This document shows, piece by piece, positions 33,067 to 41,772 of a DNA stretch of 64,000 nucleotides (position 1 is its first letter; every line of letters begins with the position of its first letter). The notes beneath the pieces are model-generated. The model did not search any database and was not told the DNA's origin. It was given only the letters and a program-made list of their open reading frames with translations. The DNA comes from Streptomyces sp. Ru62 (lineage in GTDB: Bacteria; Actinomycetota; Actinomycetes; Streptomycetales; Streptomycetaceae). Position numbers and translations under genes: made by a program. The stretch spans positions 124,001-188,000 of the forward strand of contig NZ_PQSU01000013.1 in the NCBI RefSeq assembly GCF_002920615.1, written 5' to 3'.

Positions 33067-34383
33067 GTGCGCATATCGAAATGTCATGGACGCGTCATAG
33101 CGGTGCTGGCCGGCTGCACGGCCCTCGTCCTCGCCGTCACCGGCACCGCGTCCGCGCAGACCGCCCACCGCGCCGGCCCCGGCCGGCAGGTGCTGCCCGC
33201 CGGGGACGGCTGGGCGGCGTACGGGACCGGGACGACCGGCGGGGCCGCCGCCGACCCCGCCCATGTGTACACCGTCACCACCTGGGAGCAGTTCAAGGCG
33301 GCCCTCGCGGACGGCGGCAGCGCGCCGAAGATCGTGCGCGTGAAGGGCACCATCGACGCCGACGGCCCGGACTGCGCCTCGTTCGCCGTCCCCGGGTACG
33401 ACTTCGCCGCCTACCTGAAGACCTATGACCCGGCGGTGTGGGGGCGCTCGACGACCCTCGACGGCGAGCCCGACGGCAGCCCCGAGGGACTGCGCCGCGC
33501 CTCCGCCGCCCATCAGGACGCCTTCATCAAGGCGGACGTGCCGGCCGACACGACCATCGTCGGCATCGGCCGGAACGCCGGTTTCCAGGGTGCCAGCCTC
33601 CAGATCAAGGGCGTGGACAACGTCATCGTCCGCAATCTGAGCTTCGAGAGCCCCCTCGACTGCTTCCCGCAGTGGGACCCGACCGACACCGCCGACGGCA
33701 ACTGGAACTCCGAGTACGACAGTGCCGTGATCCACGGGTCGACCCATGTGTGGATGGACCACAACACGTTCACCGACGGGGACCACCCCGACAGCACCCT
33801 GCCGTCGTACTACGGCCGGATCTACCAGCAGCACGACGGCGAACTGGACATCGTCAAGGGCGCCGACTACGTCACCGCCTCCTGGAACGTCTTCGAGGAC
33901 CACGACAAGACGATCCTCATCGGCAACAGCGACAGCGCGGCCACGGCCGCCGTCGACCGGGGCCATCTGAAGGTCACCTTCCACCACAACCTGTTCCGGA
34001 ACCTGGTCGAGCGGGCCCCGCGGGTCCGCTTCGGACAGGTGGACTCGTACAACAACCACTTCGTCGCCGGCGACGGCTACTCCTACAGCTACGGCATCGG
34101 CATGGAGTCCCAGCTCGTCGCCGAGCACAACGCGTTCACCCTGACGGCCGGGGTGGGCGCCGGTTCGATCCTGAAGAAGTGGAAGGAGGCGCCGGTCACC
34201 GCCGCCGACAACTACGTCAACGGCGCGCCGACGGACCTCATCGCCGTCCACAACGCGCAGGTGCCCGGCGAGATCCTCCGGTCCGGGGCCGGCTGGACCC
34301 CGGTCCTGCGGACCCGGGTGGACCGGCCGCAGGCCGTGCCGGGCCTCGTCGACCACCGCGCGGGCGCCGGACACCTGCGCTGA
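33067..34383 (+). CDS. Secreted pectate lyase, polysaccharide lyase family 1
   Basis: GTG start at 33067 with GAGGAGAA upstream, only 17 bases after the acetylesterase. The 438-residue protein has a Sec signal peptide ending near GTASAQT. The mature part is the right-handed parallel beta-helix of PL1, with the VWMDHNTF signature (vWiDH), calcium-site acidic residues around TDGDHPDS and FEDHDKTILIGNSDS, and the catalytic arginine region ERAPRVRFG. It cleaves de-esterified homogalacturonan by beta-elimination in a calcium-dependent way. The neighbouring pectin methylesterase would create its substrate. A 13-bp hairpin follows. Confidence 0.9.
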   Translation: MRISKCHGRVIAVLAGCTALVLAVTGTASAQTAHRAGPGRQVLPAGDGWAAYGTGTTGGAAADPAHVYTVTTWEQFKAALADGGSAPKIVRVKGTIDADGPDCASFAVPGYDFAAYLKTYDPAVWGRSTTLDGEPDGSPEGLRRASAAHQDAFIKADVPADTTIVGIGRNAGFQGASLQIKGVDNVIVRNLSFESPLDCFPQWDPTDTADGNWNSEYDSAVIHGSTHVWMDHNTFTDGDHPDSTLPSYYGRIYQQHDGELDIVKGADYVTASWNVFEDHDKTILIGNSDSAATAAVDRGHLKVTFHHNLFRNLVERAPRVRFGQVDSYNNHFVAGDGYSYSYGIGMESQLVAEHNAFTLTAGVGAGSILKKWKEAPVTAADNYVNGAPTDLIAVHNAQVPGEILRSGAGWTPVLRTRVDRPQAVPGLVDHRAGAGHLR

Positions 34384-34396
34384 CCGCGCCGGCGCG

Positions 34397-34425
34397 ACCG
34401 GGCCGGGGCGCGGCCCCGGCCCGGT
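34397..34425 (+). terminator. Strong GC hairpin after the pectate lyase
   Basis: ACCGGGCCGGGGC (34397-34409) is perfectly complementary to GCCCCGGCCCGGT (34413-34425) around a 3-base GCG loop, 13 bases after the stop codon. No T run follows. The same arm sequence recurs in the terminator at 46848-46893. Confidence 0.65.
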
Positions 34426-34464
34426 TCCTCCCCCCCCAGAGCCGTCCTTCGAAGGAGCACGTCC

Positions 34465-35565
34465 ATGCCCTTGACCAGACGCGGTTTCCTCGCCGCGAGT
34501 GCCGGGGCCGCCGCCGCGCCCCGCCTCGCCTCCGTCCCCGCGCACGCCGTGCCGCGCCCGTTCGGCCGCTACGGCTCCCCGGCCCGCCGCCTCACCCCGG
34601 GCACCCTGTACGTCGACCCGCACGGCCGCGGCGACTTCACCTCCGTGCAGGCCGCGGTGACCGCCGCCACCGGTACCGGCCGGACCCTCGTGATCGCTCC
34701 CGGCAGTTACCGGGAGACGGTCGTCGTCGACGCCGGCCGTACGGGGATGACCTGGATCGGCGCCTCGGAGAACCCCCGGGACGTCGTGATCGTGTACGAC
34801 CGCGCGGCCGGCACCCCCAAGCCCGGCGGCGGCACGTACGGCACCTCCGGTTCGGCGACGGCCACCGTCCAGGCCGACGGGTTCACCGCCCGCTGGATCA
34901 CCTTCGCCAACGACTGGCTGCGCGCCGACCACCCGGACACCAGCGGCACCCAGGCCGTCGCCCTCAAGGCGCAGGGCGACCGGGGCGCCTTCCTGCACTG
35001 CCGCTTCCTCGGCCACCAGGACACCCTGTACGCCGACTCGATGGCCCTCGGCGCCTTCGCCCGCCAGTACTACGCCCACTGCCACCTCGAAGGAGACGTC
35101 GACTTCGTCTTCGGCCGGGCGACGGCGGTGTTCGACCGCTGCCACTTCCGCACCCTCGACCGGACCGACCGCGCCGCGCCGCCCTACGGGTTCGTCTTCG
35201 CGCCCTCCACGGCCGCCGCCAATCCGCGCGGCTACCTGGTCACACGCGGCCGTGTCACCAGCGAGGCCCCGGACGGCGCCTACAAGCTGGCCCGCCCCTG
35301 GGTCCCCAGCTCCGACCCCACGGCGCGCCCGATGCTCACCGTCCGCGACAGCTGGCTCGGCCCCGGCATCGACGCGGTCGCCCCCTACACCGACATGTCG
35401 GCGGCCTACCCGTGGCAGGACCAGCGGTTCGCCGAGTACCGCGACACCGGCCCGGGAGCCGAGATCACCGTCCCGGGGAACCGCCCGCAACTCACGCCCA
35501 CGCAGGCCGAGTCGGCGACGCGAGCGGCCTACCTCGGGGACTGGGCACCCTGGCGGAAGCGCTGA
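34465..35565 (+). CDS. Secreted pectin methylesterase (carbohydrate esterase 8)
   Basis: ATG with AAGGAG eight bases upstream, 366 residues. It has a Tat-type signal (PLTRRGFLAASAGAAAA, cleavage near AHA). The beta-helix carries the family motifs GHQDTLYA, GDVDFVFG with the catalytic aspartates, and LARPW (usual LGRPW) with the active-site arginine. It removes methyl esters from pectin, preparing homogalacturonan for the PL1 lyase encoded just upstream. The strong hairpin between them suggests that it may have its own promoter or depend on read-through; no promoter is evident in the short gap. Confidence 0.9.
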   Translation: MPLTRRGFLAASAGAAAAPRLASVPAHAVPRPFGRYGSPARRLTPGTLYVDPHGRGDFTSVQAAVTAATGTGRTLVIAPGSYRETVVVDAGRTGMTWIGASENPRDVVIVYDRAAGTPKPGGGTYGTSGSATATVQADGFTARWITFANDWLRADHPDTSGTQAVALKAQGDRGAFLHCRFLGHQDTLYADSMALGAFARQYYAHCHLEGDVDFVFGRATAVFDRCHFRTLDRTDRAAPPYGFVFAPSTAAANPRGYLVTRGRVTSEAPDGAYKLARPWVPSSDPTARPMLTVRDSWLGPGIDAVAPYTDMSAAYPWQDQRFAEYRDTGPGAEITVPGNRPQLTPTQAESATRAAYLGDWAPWRKR

Positions 35566-35778
35566 CGCACAGGCGCGCGCTGCTCGCCGGGGGAGCTGCC
35601 ACCCGGACGCGGTGGTTCAAGGGGGCGTCAGGGCCAGGTCATCGGACGGCAATGGCGCGGGTCGGTGCGGGACAAGGCGTCGGTATCGATCGGATAACAG
35701 GGCTCGCCCTGCGTGTGTGATGCGCGTAGACAGTCCTGACCTGGTACATCATTCTCATCCACCAGATCCGGAGAATCC

Positions 35779-36576
35779 ATGCGGAAGTCCCTCAAGGCGG
35801 TCGCGGCCGGTGCCGCCTGTGTCGTTGCCGGTGCGGCGCTGTACGGCGCGGGCGCGGCCGGCGCCGGTCAGTCGACGGCCAACTCCACCCACGAGCCGTA
35901 CAACATCGGGCTTTTGGTGAAGGACATCGACACCTACTACGGCACCACCGCCGACAGCGACGGCGTCTACCAGGCGTCCCAGGACAGCCCGTACGCCAAG
36001 GACCTGGCGCGCATAGACGCCGACGCGAAGAGCTACATCGACAAGGCGGCCCGCAAGGCCCACCACAGGGGCGAGAAGCCGGCCGTCGTCTTCGACATCG
36101 ACGACACGCTGCTGCTCAGCCTCGACTACGAGAAGCGGTACAACTACACGTACAACGCCGGCACCTGGAACGACTACGTGAACCGCGCCGACCGGCCCGC
36201 CGTCTTCGGCAGCCCGGAGCTCGTGCGCTACGCCGCGTCCAAGGGCGTCGAGGTCTTCTACAACTCCGGCCTCAGCGAGGCCCAGCGGGCCGCCGCCGTG
36301 GAGAACCTGAAGAAGGTCGGCGCCGATGTGAACCTCGACGCCGGCCACATGTTCCTCAAGGACAAGGCCGCCCCGCCGGCCTACCTGAAGGACTGCGCCA
36401 CCCCGGGCACCTGGAACTGCACGACCGTGCAGTACAAGTCCGGGACGCGCGAGCACATCGAGGACGACCTGGGCTACGACATCATCGCCAACTTCGGCGA
36501 CCAGTACTCGGACCTGGACGGCGGCCACGCCGACCGGACGTACAAGCTGCCGAATCCGACGTACTTCGTCAGCTGA
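35779..36576 (+). CDS. Secreted HAD-superfamily acid phosphatase (class B type)
   Basis: ATG with CGGAGAATCC upstream, 265 residues. A Sec signal peptide (MRKSLKAVAAGAACVVAG) is followed by a helical cap segment and the HAD nucleophile motif FDIDDTLLLSL (Asp106, Asp108). The second motif is the FYNSGLSEAQR region, and the C-terminal DIIANFGDQYSDLDGG supplies the metal-binding acidic residues. These subfamily IIIB phosphatases release phosphate from nucleotides or other monoesters outside the cell. No PHO box is visible in the 213-bp gap upstream, so phosphate regulation is not supported. Confidence 0.85.
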   Translation: MRKSLKAVAAGAACVVAGAALYGAGAAGAGQSTANSTHEPYNIGLLVKDIDTYYGTTADSDGVYQASQDSPYAKDLARIDADAKSYIDKAARKAHHRGEKPAVVFDIDDTLLLSLDYEKRYNYTYNAGTWNDYVNRADRPAVFGSPELVRYAASKGVEVFYNSGLSEAQRAAAVENLKKVGADVNLDAGHMFLKDKAAPPAYLKDCATPGTWNCTTVQYKSGTREHIEDDLGYDIIANFGDQYSDLDGGHADRTYKLPNPTYFVS

Positions 36577-36589
36577 GCCTGGCCGTAGG

Positions 36590-36723
36590 TCCTGAGCAGC
36601 CGCTCGTACTCGGCCTCCGTCACCGGCAGCACCGTGCCGTGGCGGGGGCCGGCGGGCAGCGCGTAGTCCGTGGACGGGGTCCACGTGCCGGAGGCGAGGT
36701 CGGTGGTCTCGAAGACGACGTGC
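36590..36723 (-). pseudogene. Remnant of a protein-coding gene 3' end
   Basis: On the minus strand about 45 codons read VVFETTDLASGTWTPSTDY, then ALPAGPRHGTVLPVTEAEYERLLRTYG, with nearly every third base G or C, which is the pattern of real coding here. The reading frame has no proper start (it fades into non-coding-like sequence near 36780) and runs on antisense into the phosphatase gene instead of stopping. It looks like the surviving tail of a lost gene. I cannot name the parent family. Confidence 0.45.
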
Positions 36724-36768
36724 GGACGGGGCGGCCGAGAGCTTCTGGTGGTTTCGAGGCGCGCGGGG

Positions 36769-37614
36769 CTATCCGCCGGCATGCGGGGCGAAGTCGCCGG
36801 TCACCGCGTAGGTGCGGCCCCCGGTCACCCCGGTCATGACGTAGCTGTCGTCTCCCGCGTCGCGCCCGCCCCGCTCATGGTCGTACTGCCCCGCGAACAC
36901 CCACTCGCCCGCCGGTACCGTCCGCTCCTCCTTCAGCTTCCAGGTGTAGACGACGAAGCCGTCCTGCTCCGTGACGCTCTGGCTGAAGTCCCCCTCCGGC
37001 AGCGAACGCCAGGCACCCGTCGACGTCACTCCGCCGGTCTGGGCGATCCTCAGCTCCACGGTCAGGGACGAAAGCCGCTCGGACGTCTTCAGCGTCAGGT
37101 TGCTCTGCGCCCAGAAGGCGTTGCTGTGCGGGTCGACCGAGCCGTCCGACCACAGGGGGCCGGCCTGCTCGGCACGTGCCACCGGCGGCTCGGCCGTGGC
37201 GGTGGTCTTCGGGGTGCGGGAGGGGGAGGAGTCAGGCGTGCGGGACGGCCGGCCGATTCCCCCTCCGGGCGTCGGGTCCGCCGAGTGGACGGGGGCCGCC
37301 GGTGCCGCGGTCCGGTCCGGCGACCGCGTGGGCGTCGGCGAGACCGCCGCCGTCTGCCGCCGCGGCGGGTCGTCCTTCACCGCCGATGCCACCGCGTACC
37401 CGCAGAGCGCGAGCACACCGGCCACCGCGGCCGTCGCCGTGCCCACCCGCAACCAGCCGGACACCGGCGGGCTTACGGACCGGTGGCCGGACCCCGGCCG
37501 CGCGGCCATGCCCCGCTCCACGCGGGCCAGGATGCGGGCGCGGTCGGGCTCATGGGCCCCGGCCGCCTCGTGCAGCCGGGCGCGCAGCTCGTCGCGCACG
37601 TCCCGCTGCCTCAT
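36769..37614 (-). CDS. Single-pass membrane protein paired with a SigE-type sigma factor
   Basis: ATG overlapping the sigma-factor stop (ATGA), 281 residues; the far longer open frame upstream is antisense. Residues 1-50 are a charged helical region (QRDVRDELRARLHEAAGAHEPDRARILARVERGMA), a transmembrane helix lies about 53-75, then a Pro/Ser/Thr-rich linker of about 75 residues, and an extracytoplasmic beta-rich domain (about 150-281). This cytoplasm-membrane-exterior layout and tight coupling to the sigma gene suggest an anti-sigma factor or sensor, although no zinc HxxxCxxC motif is present. Its outer-domain ligand is unknown. Confidence 0.65.
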   Translation of the reverse strand: MRQRDVRDELRARLHEAAGAHEPDRARILARVERGMAARPGSGHRSVSPPVSGWLRVGTATAAVAGVLALCGYAVASAVKDDPPRRQTAAVSPTPTRSPDRTAAPAAPVHSADPTPGGGIGRPSRTPDSSPSRTPKTTATAEPPVARAEQAGPLWSDGSVDPHSNAFWAQSNLTLKTSERLSSLTVELRIAQTGGVTSTGAWRSLPEGDFSQSVTEQDGFVVYTWKLKEERTVPAGEWVFAGQYDHERGGRDAGDDSYVMTGVTGGRTYAVTGDFAPHAGG

Positions 37615-38153
37615 CGCTTCGTTCCTCCGCTCTCGCCGCCCCGGGCCGCCATCGCCGCGTGCACCCGCCGCGGGTCGCCGCCCTGCGGGCCGAGCAGCCG
37701 CTGGAGTTCGGCCATGCCCTTGGACGTCTGGCTCTTCACCGTACCCACCGAGATCCCGAGGGCGAGCGCGGTGTCCTTCTCCGACAGGTCGAACGCGTGC
37801 CGCAGCACCACGCACGCCCTTTTCCGGAACGGCAGCCTGCGCAGCGCCTCCTGGACGTCCACCACGCCGGCGACGTCCGGGTTCTCGGTCCGCTCCTCGC
37901 CGCGCGGCCAGAACAGCGCGATCCGCCGCCGCTCGCGCACCGCGCCGCGGATCCTGGTGCGGGCCAGGTTCGCGACCACGCCCCGCGCGTACGCCACCGG
38001 ATGGTCGGCCGCGCGCACCCGGTCCCAGCGGTGCCACAGCGCCAGCAACGCGTCCGCCGCCAGATCGTCGGCGGCGTCCGCCTCCCCGGTCAACAGATGG
38101 GCGAGGCAGGCGAGTTCGGCGTAGTGCCGTTCGAGGAAGGCATGGAACTCCAC
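37611..38153 (-). CDS. ECF sigma factor, SigE-family type
   Basis: The 180-residue protein has region 2 at about 1-75 (MEFHAFLERHYAELACLAHLL, ADDLAADALLALWHRWDRV) and region 4 at about 105-160 (LRRLPFRKRACVVLRHAFDLSEKDTALALGISVGTVKSQTSKGMAEL). This matches the actinobacterial SigE-family ECF group rather than classical ECF02. It is followed without gap by a membrane protein that is its likely regulator. On its own strand a GAACC and a CGTGTT/ACGTCA region lie around 38236-38205, a possible ECF-type autoregulated promoter, though this is weak. Confidence 0.85.
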   Translation of the reverse strand: MEFHAFLERHYAELACLAHLLTGEADAADDLAADALLALWHRWDRVRAADHPVAYARGVVANLARTRIRGAVRERRRIALFWPRGEERTENPDVAGVVDVQEALRRLPFRKRACVVLRHAFDLSEKDTALALGISVGTVKSQTSKGMAELQRLLGPQGGDPRRVHAAMAARGGESGGTKR

Positions 38154-38298
38154 GGAGGCGGCGTCGTCCGGGGCGCTGGACGCCGTATGGCGGGCCGAAC
38201 TCGATGACGTAACACGGAGAAAACCTGAAACAGGTTCGACAGGGGAACAATCCAGCCAGCATCCGCTGACCGATCTTCAGGTGACGAGGAGTGGGACC

Positions 38299-39696
38299 AT
38301 GTCCGTCGACAGGTACTTCAGGATCTCCGAGCGGGGATCCACGCTCGGGCGCGAGATACGCGGCGGCTTCGCCACGTTCTTCACCATGGCCTACATCCTT
38401 GTCCTGAACCCGATCATCCTGGGCAGCGCCAAGGACAAGTTCGGCCACACCCTGGACACCGGCCAACTCGTCACCGCCACCGCCCTGGTGGCCTGTGTGA
38501 TGACGGTCATCATGGGCGTCGGCGGCAATCTGCCCCTGGCCATCGCCGCCGGACTCGGCCTCAACGCCGTCGTCGCCTTCCAGCTCGCCCCGCTGATGAG
38601 CTGGGCGGACGCCATGGGCCTGGTCGTCCTCGAAGGCGTCGTCATCTGCGTGCTGGTGCTCACCGGACTCCGGCAAGCGATCATGAACGCGATCCCGCAG
38701 CAGCTGAAACAGGCCATCGGCGTCGGCATCGGCCTGTTCATCGCCTTCATCGGCTTCGTGGACGCCGGGTTCGTCAGCCGCATCCCGGACGCCGCGCACA
38801 CCACCGTCCCGGTCCAGCTCGGCGCCGTCGGCCGGCTCACCGGCTGGCCCGTGCTGGTCTTCTGCCTCGGGGTGCTGCTCACCGTCGCGCTGCTCGCCCG
38901 CAGGGTGAAGGGCGCGATCCTCATCAGCATCGTGACGATGACCGTCGTCGCGATCGTCATCAACGCCGTCGCCGACATCAGGAGCTGGGGCCTGACCACG
39001 CCCAAGGTCCCCGACAAGGTCGTCGCCGCCCCGGACTTCGGGCTGGTCGGTCACTTCAGCCTGTTCGGCGGCTTCGCCGAGGCCGGTGTCCTCACCGCCG
39101 TCCTGCTGGTCTTCACCCTCGTCCTGTCGGACTTCTTCGACGCCATGGGCACGATCGTCGGCATCACCGCGGAGGCCGGACTGCTGGACGAGCAGGGCCA
39201 GGTGCCCGGCATCGGCCGCGTGCTGCTCATCGACGGCGCCGCGGCCGTCGCCGGCGGTGTCGGCTCCGCCTCCTCCAACACCGCCTACATCGAGTCGGCG
39301 GCCGGCGTCGGCGAGGGCGCCCGAACCGGCTTCGCCAACCTGGTCACCGGCGGCCTGTTCGGCCTCGCCCTCTTCCTCACCCCGCTGCTCACCATCGTCC
39401 CGCTCCAGGCGGCGGCGCCCGCGCTGATCGCCGTGGGCTTCCTGATGATGACCCACGTCAGGCACATCGACTGGGACGACTACGAGATCGCCGTCCCGGC
39501 GTTCCTCACCATCGCCGCGATGCCGTTCACGTACTCCATCACCGACGGGATCGGCGCGGGGTTCCTGGCCTACGTCGTCATCAAGACGGTGGTGGGGAAG
39601 GCGCGGGAGGTCAACTGGCTGCTGTGGGCGGTCTCGGCGCTGTTCCTGGTGTACTTCGCGATCGACCCGGTGGAGCAGGTCCTCGGGGTGAAGTGA
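38299..39696 (+). CDS. Purine permease of the AzgA/NCS2 type
   Basis: I choose the ATG at 38299 with GAGGAG seven bases upstream over the GTG 18 bases earlier. The 465-residue membrane protein has 12-14 helices and the AzgA-type phrases TFFTMAYILVLNPIIL at helix 1, GLGLNAVVAFQLAP, and SDFFDAMGTIVGITAEAGLL in helix 8. It imports adenine, guanine or hypoxanthine by proton symport. The upstream 145 bp contain a small perfect hairpin (AACCTG-aaa-CAGGTT, 38222-38236); I see no purine-riboswitch core. It ends four bases from the stop of the convergent PBP gene. Confidence 0.88.
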   Translation: MSVDRYFRISERGSTLGREIRGGFATFFTMAYILVLNPIILGSAKDKFGHTLDTGQLVTATALVACVMTVIMGVGGNLPLAIAAGLGLNAVVAFQLAPLMSWADAMGLVVLEGVVICVLVLTGLRQAIMNAIPQQLKQAIGVGIGLFIAFIGFVDAGFVSRIPDAAHTTVPVQLGAVGRLTGWPVLVFCLGVLLTVALLARRVKGAILISIVTMTVVAIVINAVADIRSWGLTTPKVPDKVVAAPDFGLVGHFSLFGGFAEAGVLTAVLLVFTLVLSDFFDAMGTIVGITAEAGLLDEQGQVPGIGRVLLIDGAAAVAGGVGSASSNTAYIESAAGVGEGARTGFANLVTGGLFGLALFLTPLLTIVPLQAAAPALIAVGFLMMTHVRHIDWDDYEIAVPAFLTIAAMPFTYSITDGIGAGFLAYVVIKTVVGKAREVNWLLWAVSALFLVYFAIDPVEQVLGVK

Positions 39697-39700
39697 GGGG

Positions 39701-41155
39701 CTACTTCAGGGCCGCCTGCATCATCGCCCTGGCCACCGGCGCCGCCAGGCCGTTGCCGCTCACTTCCGAGCGGGCCGCGTCCGACTGCTCCACCATCACC
39801 GCGACGGCGACCTCCTTGCCGTTGCTGTCGGACTTGCCGTAGGAGGTGAACCAGGCGTACGGCGTCTTGCTGTTGTTCTCGCCGTGCTGGGCGGTACCGG
39901 TCTTGCCGCCGACGGTCACCCCGTCGATCAGCGCGTTCGTGCCGGTGCCGTCCTTCACCACCGTCTGCATCGCCGACCGGAGCTGCTCGGCGGTGGTGGA
40001 GCTGATGATCTCCTTGGTGCCGGCGCTGTCGTCGTAGTCCTTCAGCACGTCTCCGCCGCTGTCGGTGATCTGCGAGACCATATGCGGCGAGACCAGCTTG
40101 CCGTCGTTGGCGATGGCCGCGGACACCATGGCCATCTGGAGCGGGGTCGCGGTGACGTCGAACTGTCCGATGCCGGACAGGGCGGTCTGCGCCTGGTCCA
40201 TCCCGGACGGGTACACGCTGGCGTAGGCCCGCACCGGCACGTCCTGCGCGTCGTCGTCGAAGCCGAACTTCTCGGCCATGGCCCTGACCTTGTCCTGACC
40301 GAGCTGGACGGCCATGTGGCCGAAGACGTTGTTGCAGGAGTACCGCAGGGCGACGCGGATCGAGGCGTTCTCGCAGGGCGCGGACTTGTTCTCGTTGTCC
40401 AGGTCGCGCACCGTGCCCGGCAGCCGGTAGGGGTTGGGGCTGTCGGTCGGCTCGTCCACGTTCTTGTACAGCCCGTCCTCCAGCGCGGCCGCCGCGACGA
40501 CCAGCTTGAACGTCGAGCCCGGGGGCAGCGGCTGGCGCAGCGCGCGGTTGGTGAGCGGCTTGTCCTTGTCCGCGTTGAGCGTCTTCCAGGCCTTGCCCGC
40601 CGTGTTCGCGTCGGTGAGCGCGGAGGGGTCGTACGACGGCGTCGACACCACGGCGAGGATCCTGCCGGTCTTCGGGTCGATCGCGACGGCCCCGCCCTTC
40701 TTGTCGCCGAGCGCGCGGTAGGCCGCCTTCTGCACCGCCGGGTCGATCGTCGTCAGCACGTCACCCGGTTCGGCGCGCTCGCCGGTGACGGTGTCCATCA
40801 CGGTCTTCAGCCGGTTGTCCGTGCCGTTGAGCAGGTCCTTGTAGACGCCCTCCAGCTGGGTGGGGGCGTAGGCCTGCGAGGCGTAGCCCGTCACGGCCGC
40901 GTACAGCTCGCCGTCCGTGTACGTCCGCTTGTACGCGAGGTCGCTTCCCTTCGTCCGCGTCGAGCCGGTGATCGCGTCCCCGGCCACGATGATGTTCCCT
41001 AGGGGCCGCGAGTAGGTCGCGATCGCGTTCCGCCGGTTGTCGTTGTCGTCCGCGAGGGCCTTGCCGTCGTAGAACTGCAACCATGTGGCCCTGACCAGCA
41101 GGGCGAGCACGAGCAGCAGCGCGAAGACGGACGCCCGCCTGATCGTCTTGTTCAT
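39701..41155 (-). CDS. Class B penicillin-binding protein (PbpA type transpeptidase)
   Basis: The 484-residue protein has a short cytoplasmic tail and one N-terminal membrane helix (ASVFALLLVLALLV), a PBP dimerisation-type domain (about 40-130) and a transpeptidase domain. Active-site motifs are LPPGSTFK (nucleophile Ser), SCN and GGKTGTAQHG. It cross-links peptidoglycan and is a beta-lactam target. Streptomyces carry several such paralogues; this one lies alone, not next to rodA/ftsW or pknB, so it is probably an auxiliary enzyme for sporulation or stress rather than the core divisome PBP. Only four bases separate its stop from that of the convergent permease gene. Confidence 0.9.
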   Translation of the reverse strand: MNKTIRRASVFALLLVLALLVRATWLQFYDGKALADDNDNRRNAIATYSRPLGNIIVAGDAITGSTRTKGSDLAYKRTYTDGELYAAVTGYASQAYAPTQLEGVYKDLLNGTDNRLKTVMDTVTGERAEPGDVLTTIDPAVQKAAYRALGDKKGGAVAIDPKTGRILAVVSTPSYDPSALTDANTAGKAWKTLNADKDKPLTNRALRQPLPPGSTFKLVVAAAALEDGLYKNVDEPTDSPNPYRLPGTVRDLDNENKSAPCENASIRVALRYSCNNVFGHMAVQLGQDKVRAMAEKFGFDDDAQDVPVRAYASVYPSGMDQAQTALSGIGQFDVTATPLQMAMVSAAIANDGKLVSPHMVSQITDSGGDVLKDYDDSAGTKEIISSTTAEQLRSAMQTVVKDGTGTNALIDGVTVGGKTGTAQHGENNSKTPYAWFTSYGKSDSNGKEVAVAVMVEQSDAARSEVSGNGLAAPVARAMMQAALK

Positions 41156-41252
41156 CCCGACGGGAAGACGAGCGGGACGGGGGTGACCGTTCCCGTACGA
41201 CCGTTTTTCTCATCCGGCGTTCATCTCGTCCGGCGTCCACCCCGGCCCGCGT

Positions 41253-41726
41253 TCAGGGAGCGTCCAGGACCAGCACGACCTCCTCGATCTCCCGGCCCCG
41301 CGCGTTCGCGTACCCCTGGGCACGGGCCGCCTCACGGAATCCGCACTTCTCCAGGACGCGCAGCGAGGCGTGGTTGTCGGCCGCCGCGCGCGCGTACAGC
41401 GGCCGTTCGGGAACCTCCGCGAGCAGGGCCCGCAGCGCGGCCGTCGCCACACCCCGGCCCCAGTACGCGCGGTCGATCCAGTACGTCACCTCGCGCTCGC
41501 CGGCCACGCCGTAGACGGCCGCGGTGCCGACCACCTCCCCGTCGGCCAGGACCGTGCGCAGCACGTCGGAGGAGTCCCGTATGCGCTGCCAGTAGGCCGC
41601 GAGGGCCTGCCGGTCGTACGGGTTCTCCGGGCCGAACGCGGCCATCCGGAGGGCCTCCGGGTCGGTCATATGCCGGTAGAACACCGGCAGGTCGCTGTCC
41701 CGTACGGCCCGCAGCGCGATCTCCAT
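41253..41726 (-). CDS. GNAT N-acetyltransferase (RimJ-like)
   Basis: The 157-residue protein has the RimI/RimJ GNAT pattern: LRAVRDSDLPVFYRHMTDPEA at the start, YWIDRAYWGRGVATAAL for the acetyl-CoA pyrophosphate loop, and NHASLRVLEKCGFREAARAQG with the conserved Asn. The substrate is unknown. No Shine-Dalgarno is present; a TAGGCT -10 ends seven bases before the ATG on this strand, so the transcript is probably leaderless. Confidence 0.85.
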   Translation of the reverse strand: MEIALRAVRDSDLPVFYRHMTDPEALRMAAFGPENPYDRQALAAYWQRIRDSSDVLRTVLADGEVVGTAAVYGVAGEREVTYWIDRAYWGRGVATAALRALLAEVPERPLYARAAADNHASLRVLEKCGFREAARAQGYANARGREIEEVVLVLDAP

Positions 41727-41772
41727 GCGACCGAGCCTACGGTTCCCGGCGCCGGGGCGGCGGCCGGCGGGG

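Noticed and set aside
37615..39465. Extension of the membrane partner protein to 898 residues
   Set aside because: It runs antisense through the sigma-factor gap and the purine permease gene; its composition (runs of Glu, Gly, Asp) is typical of antisense frames.
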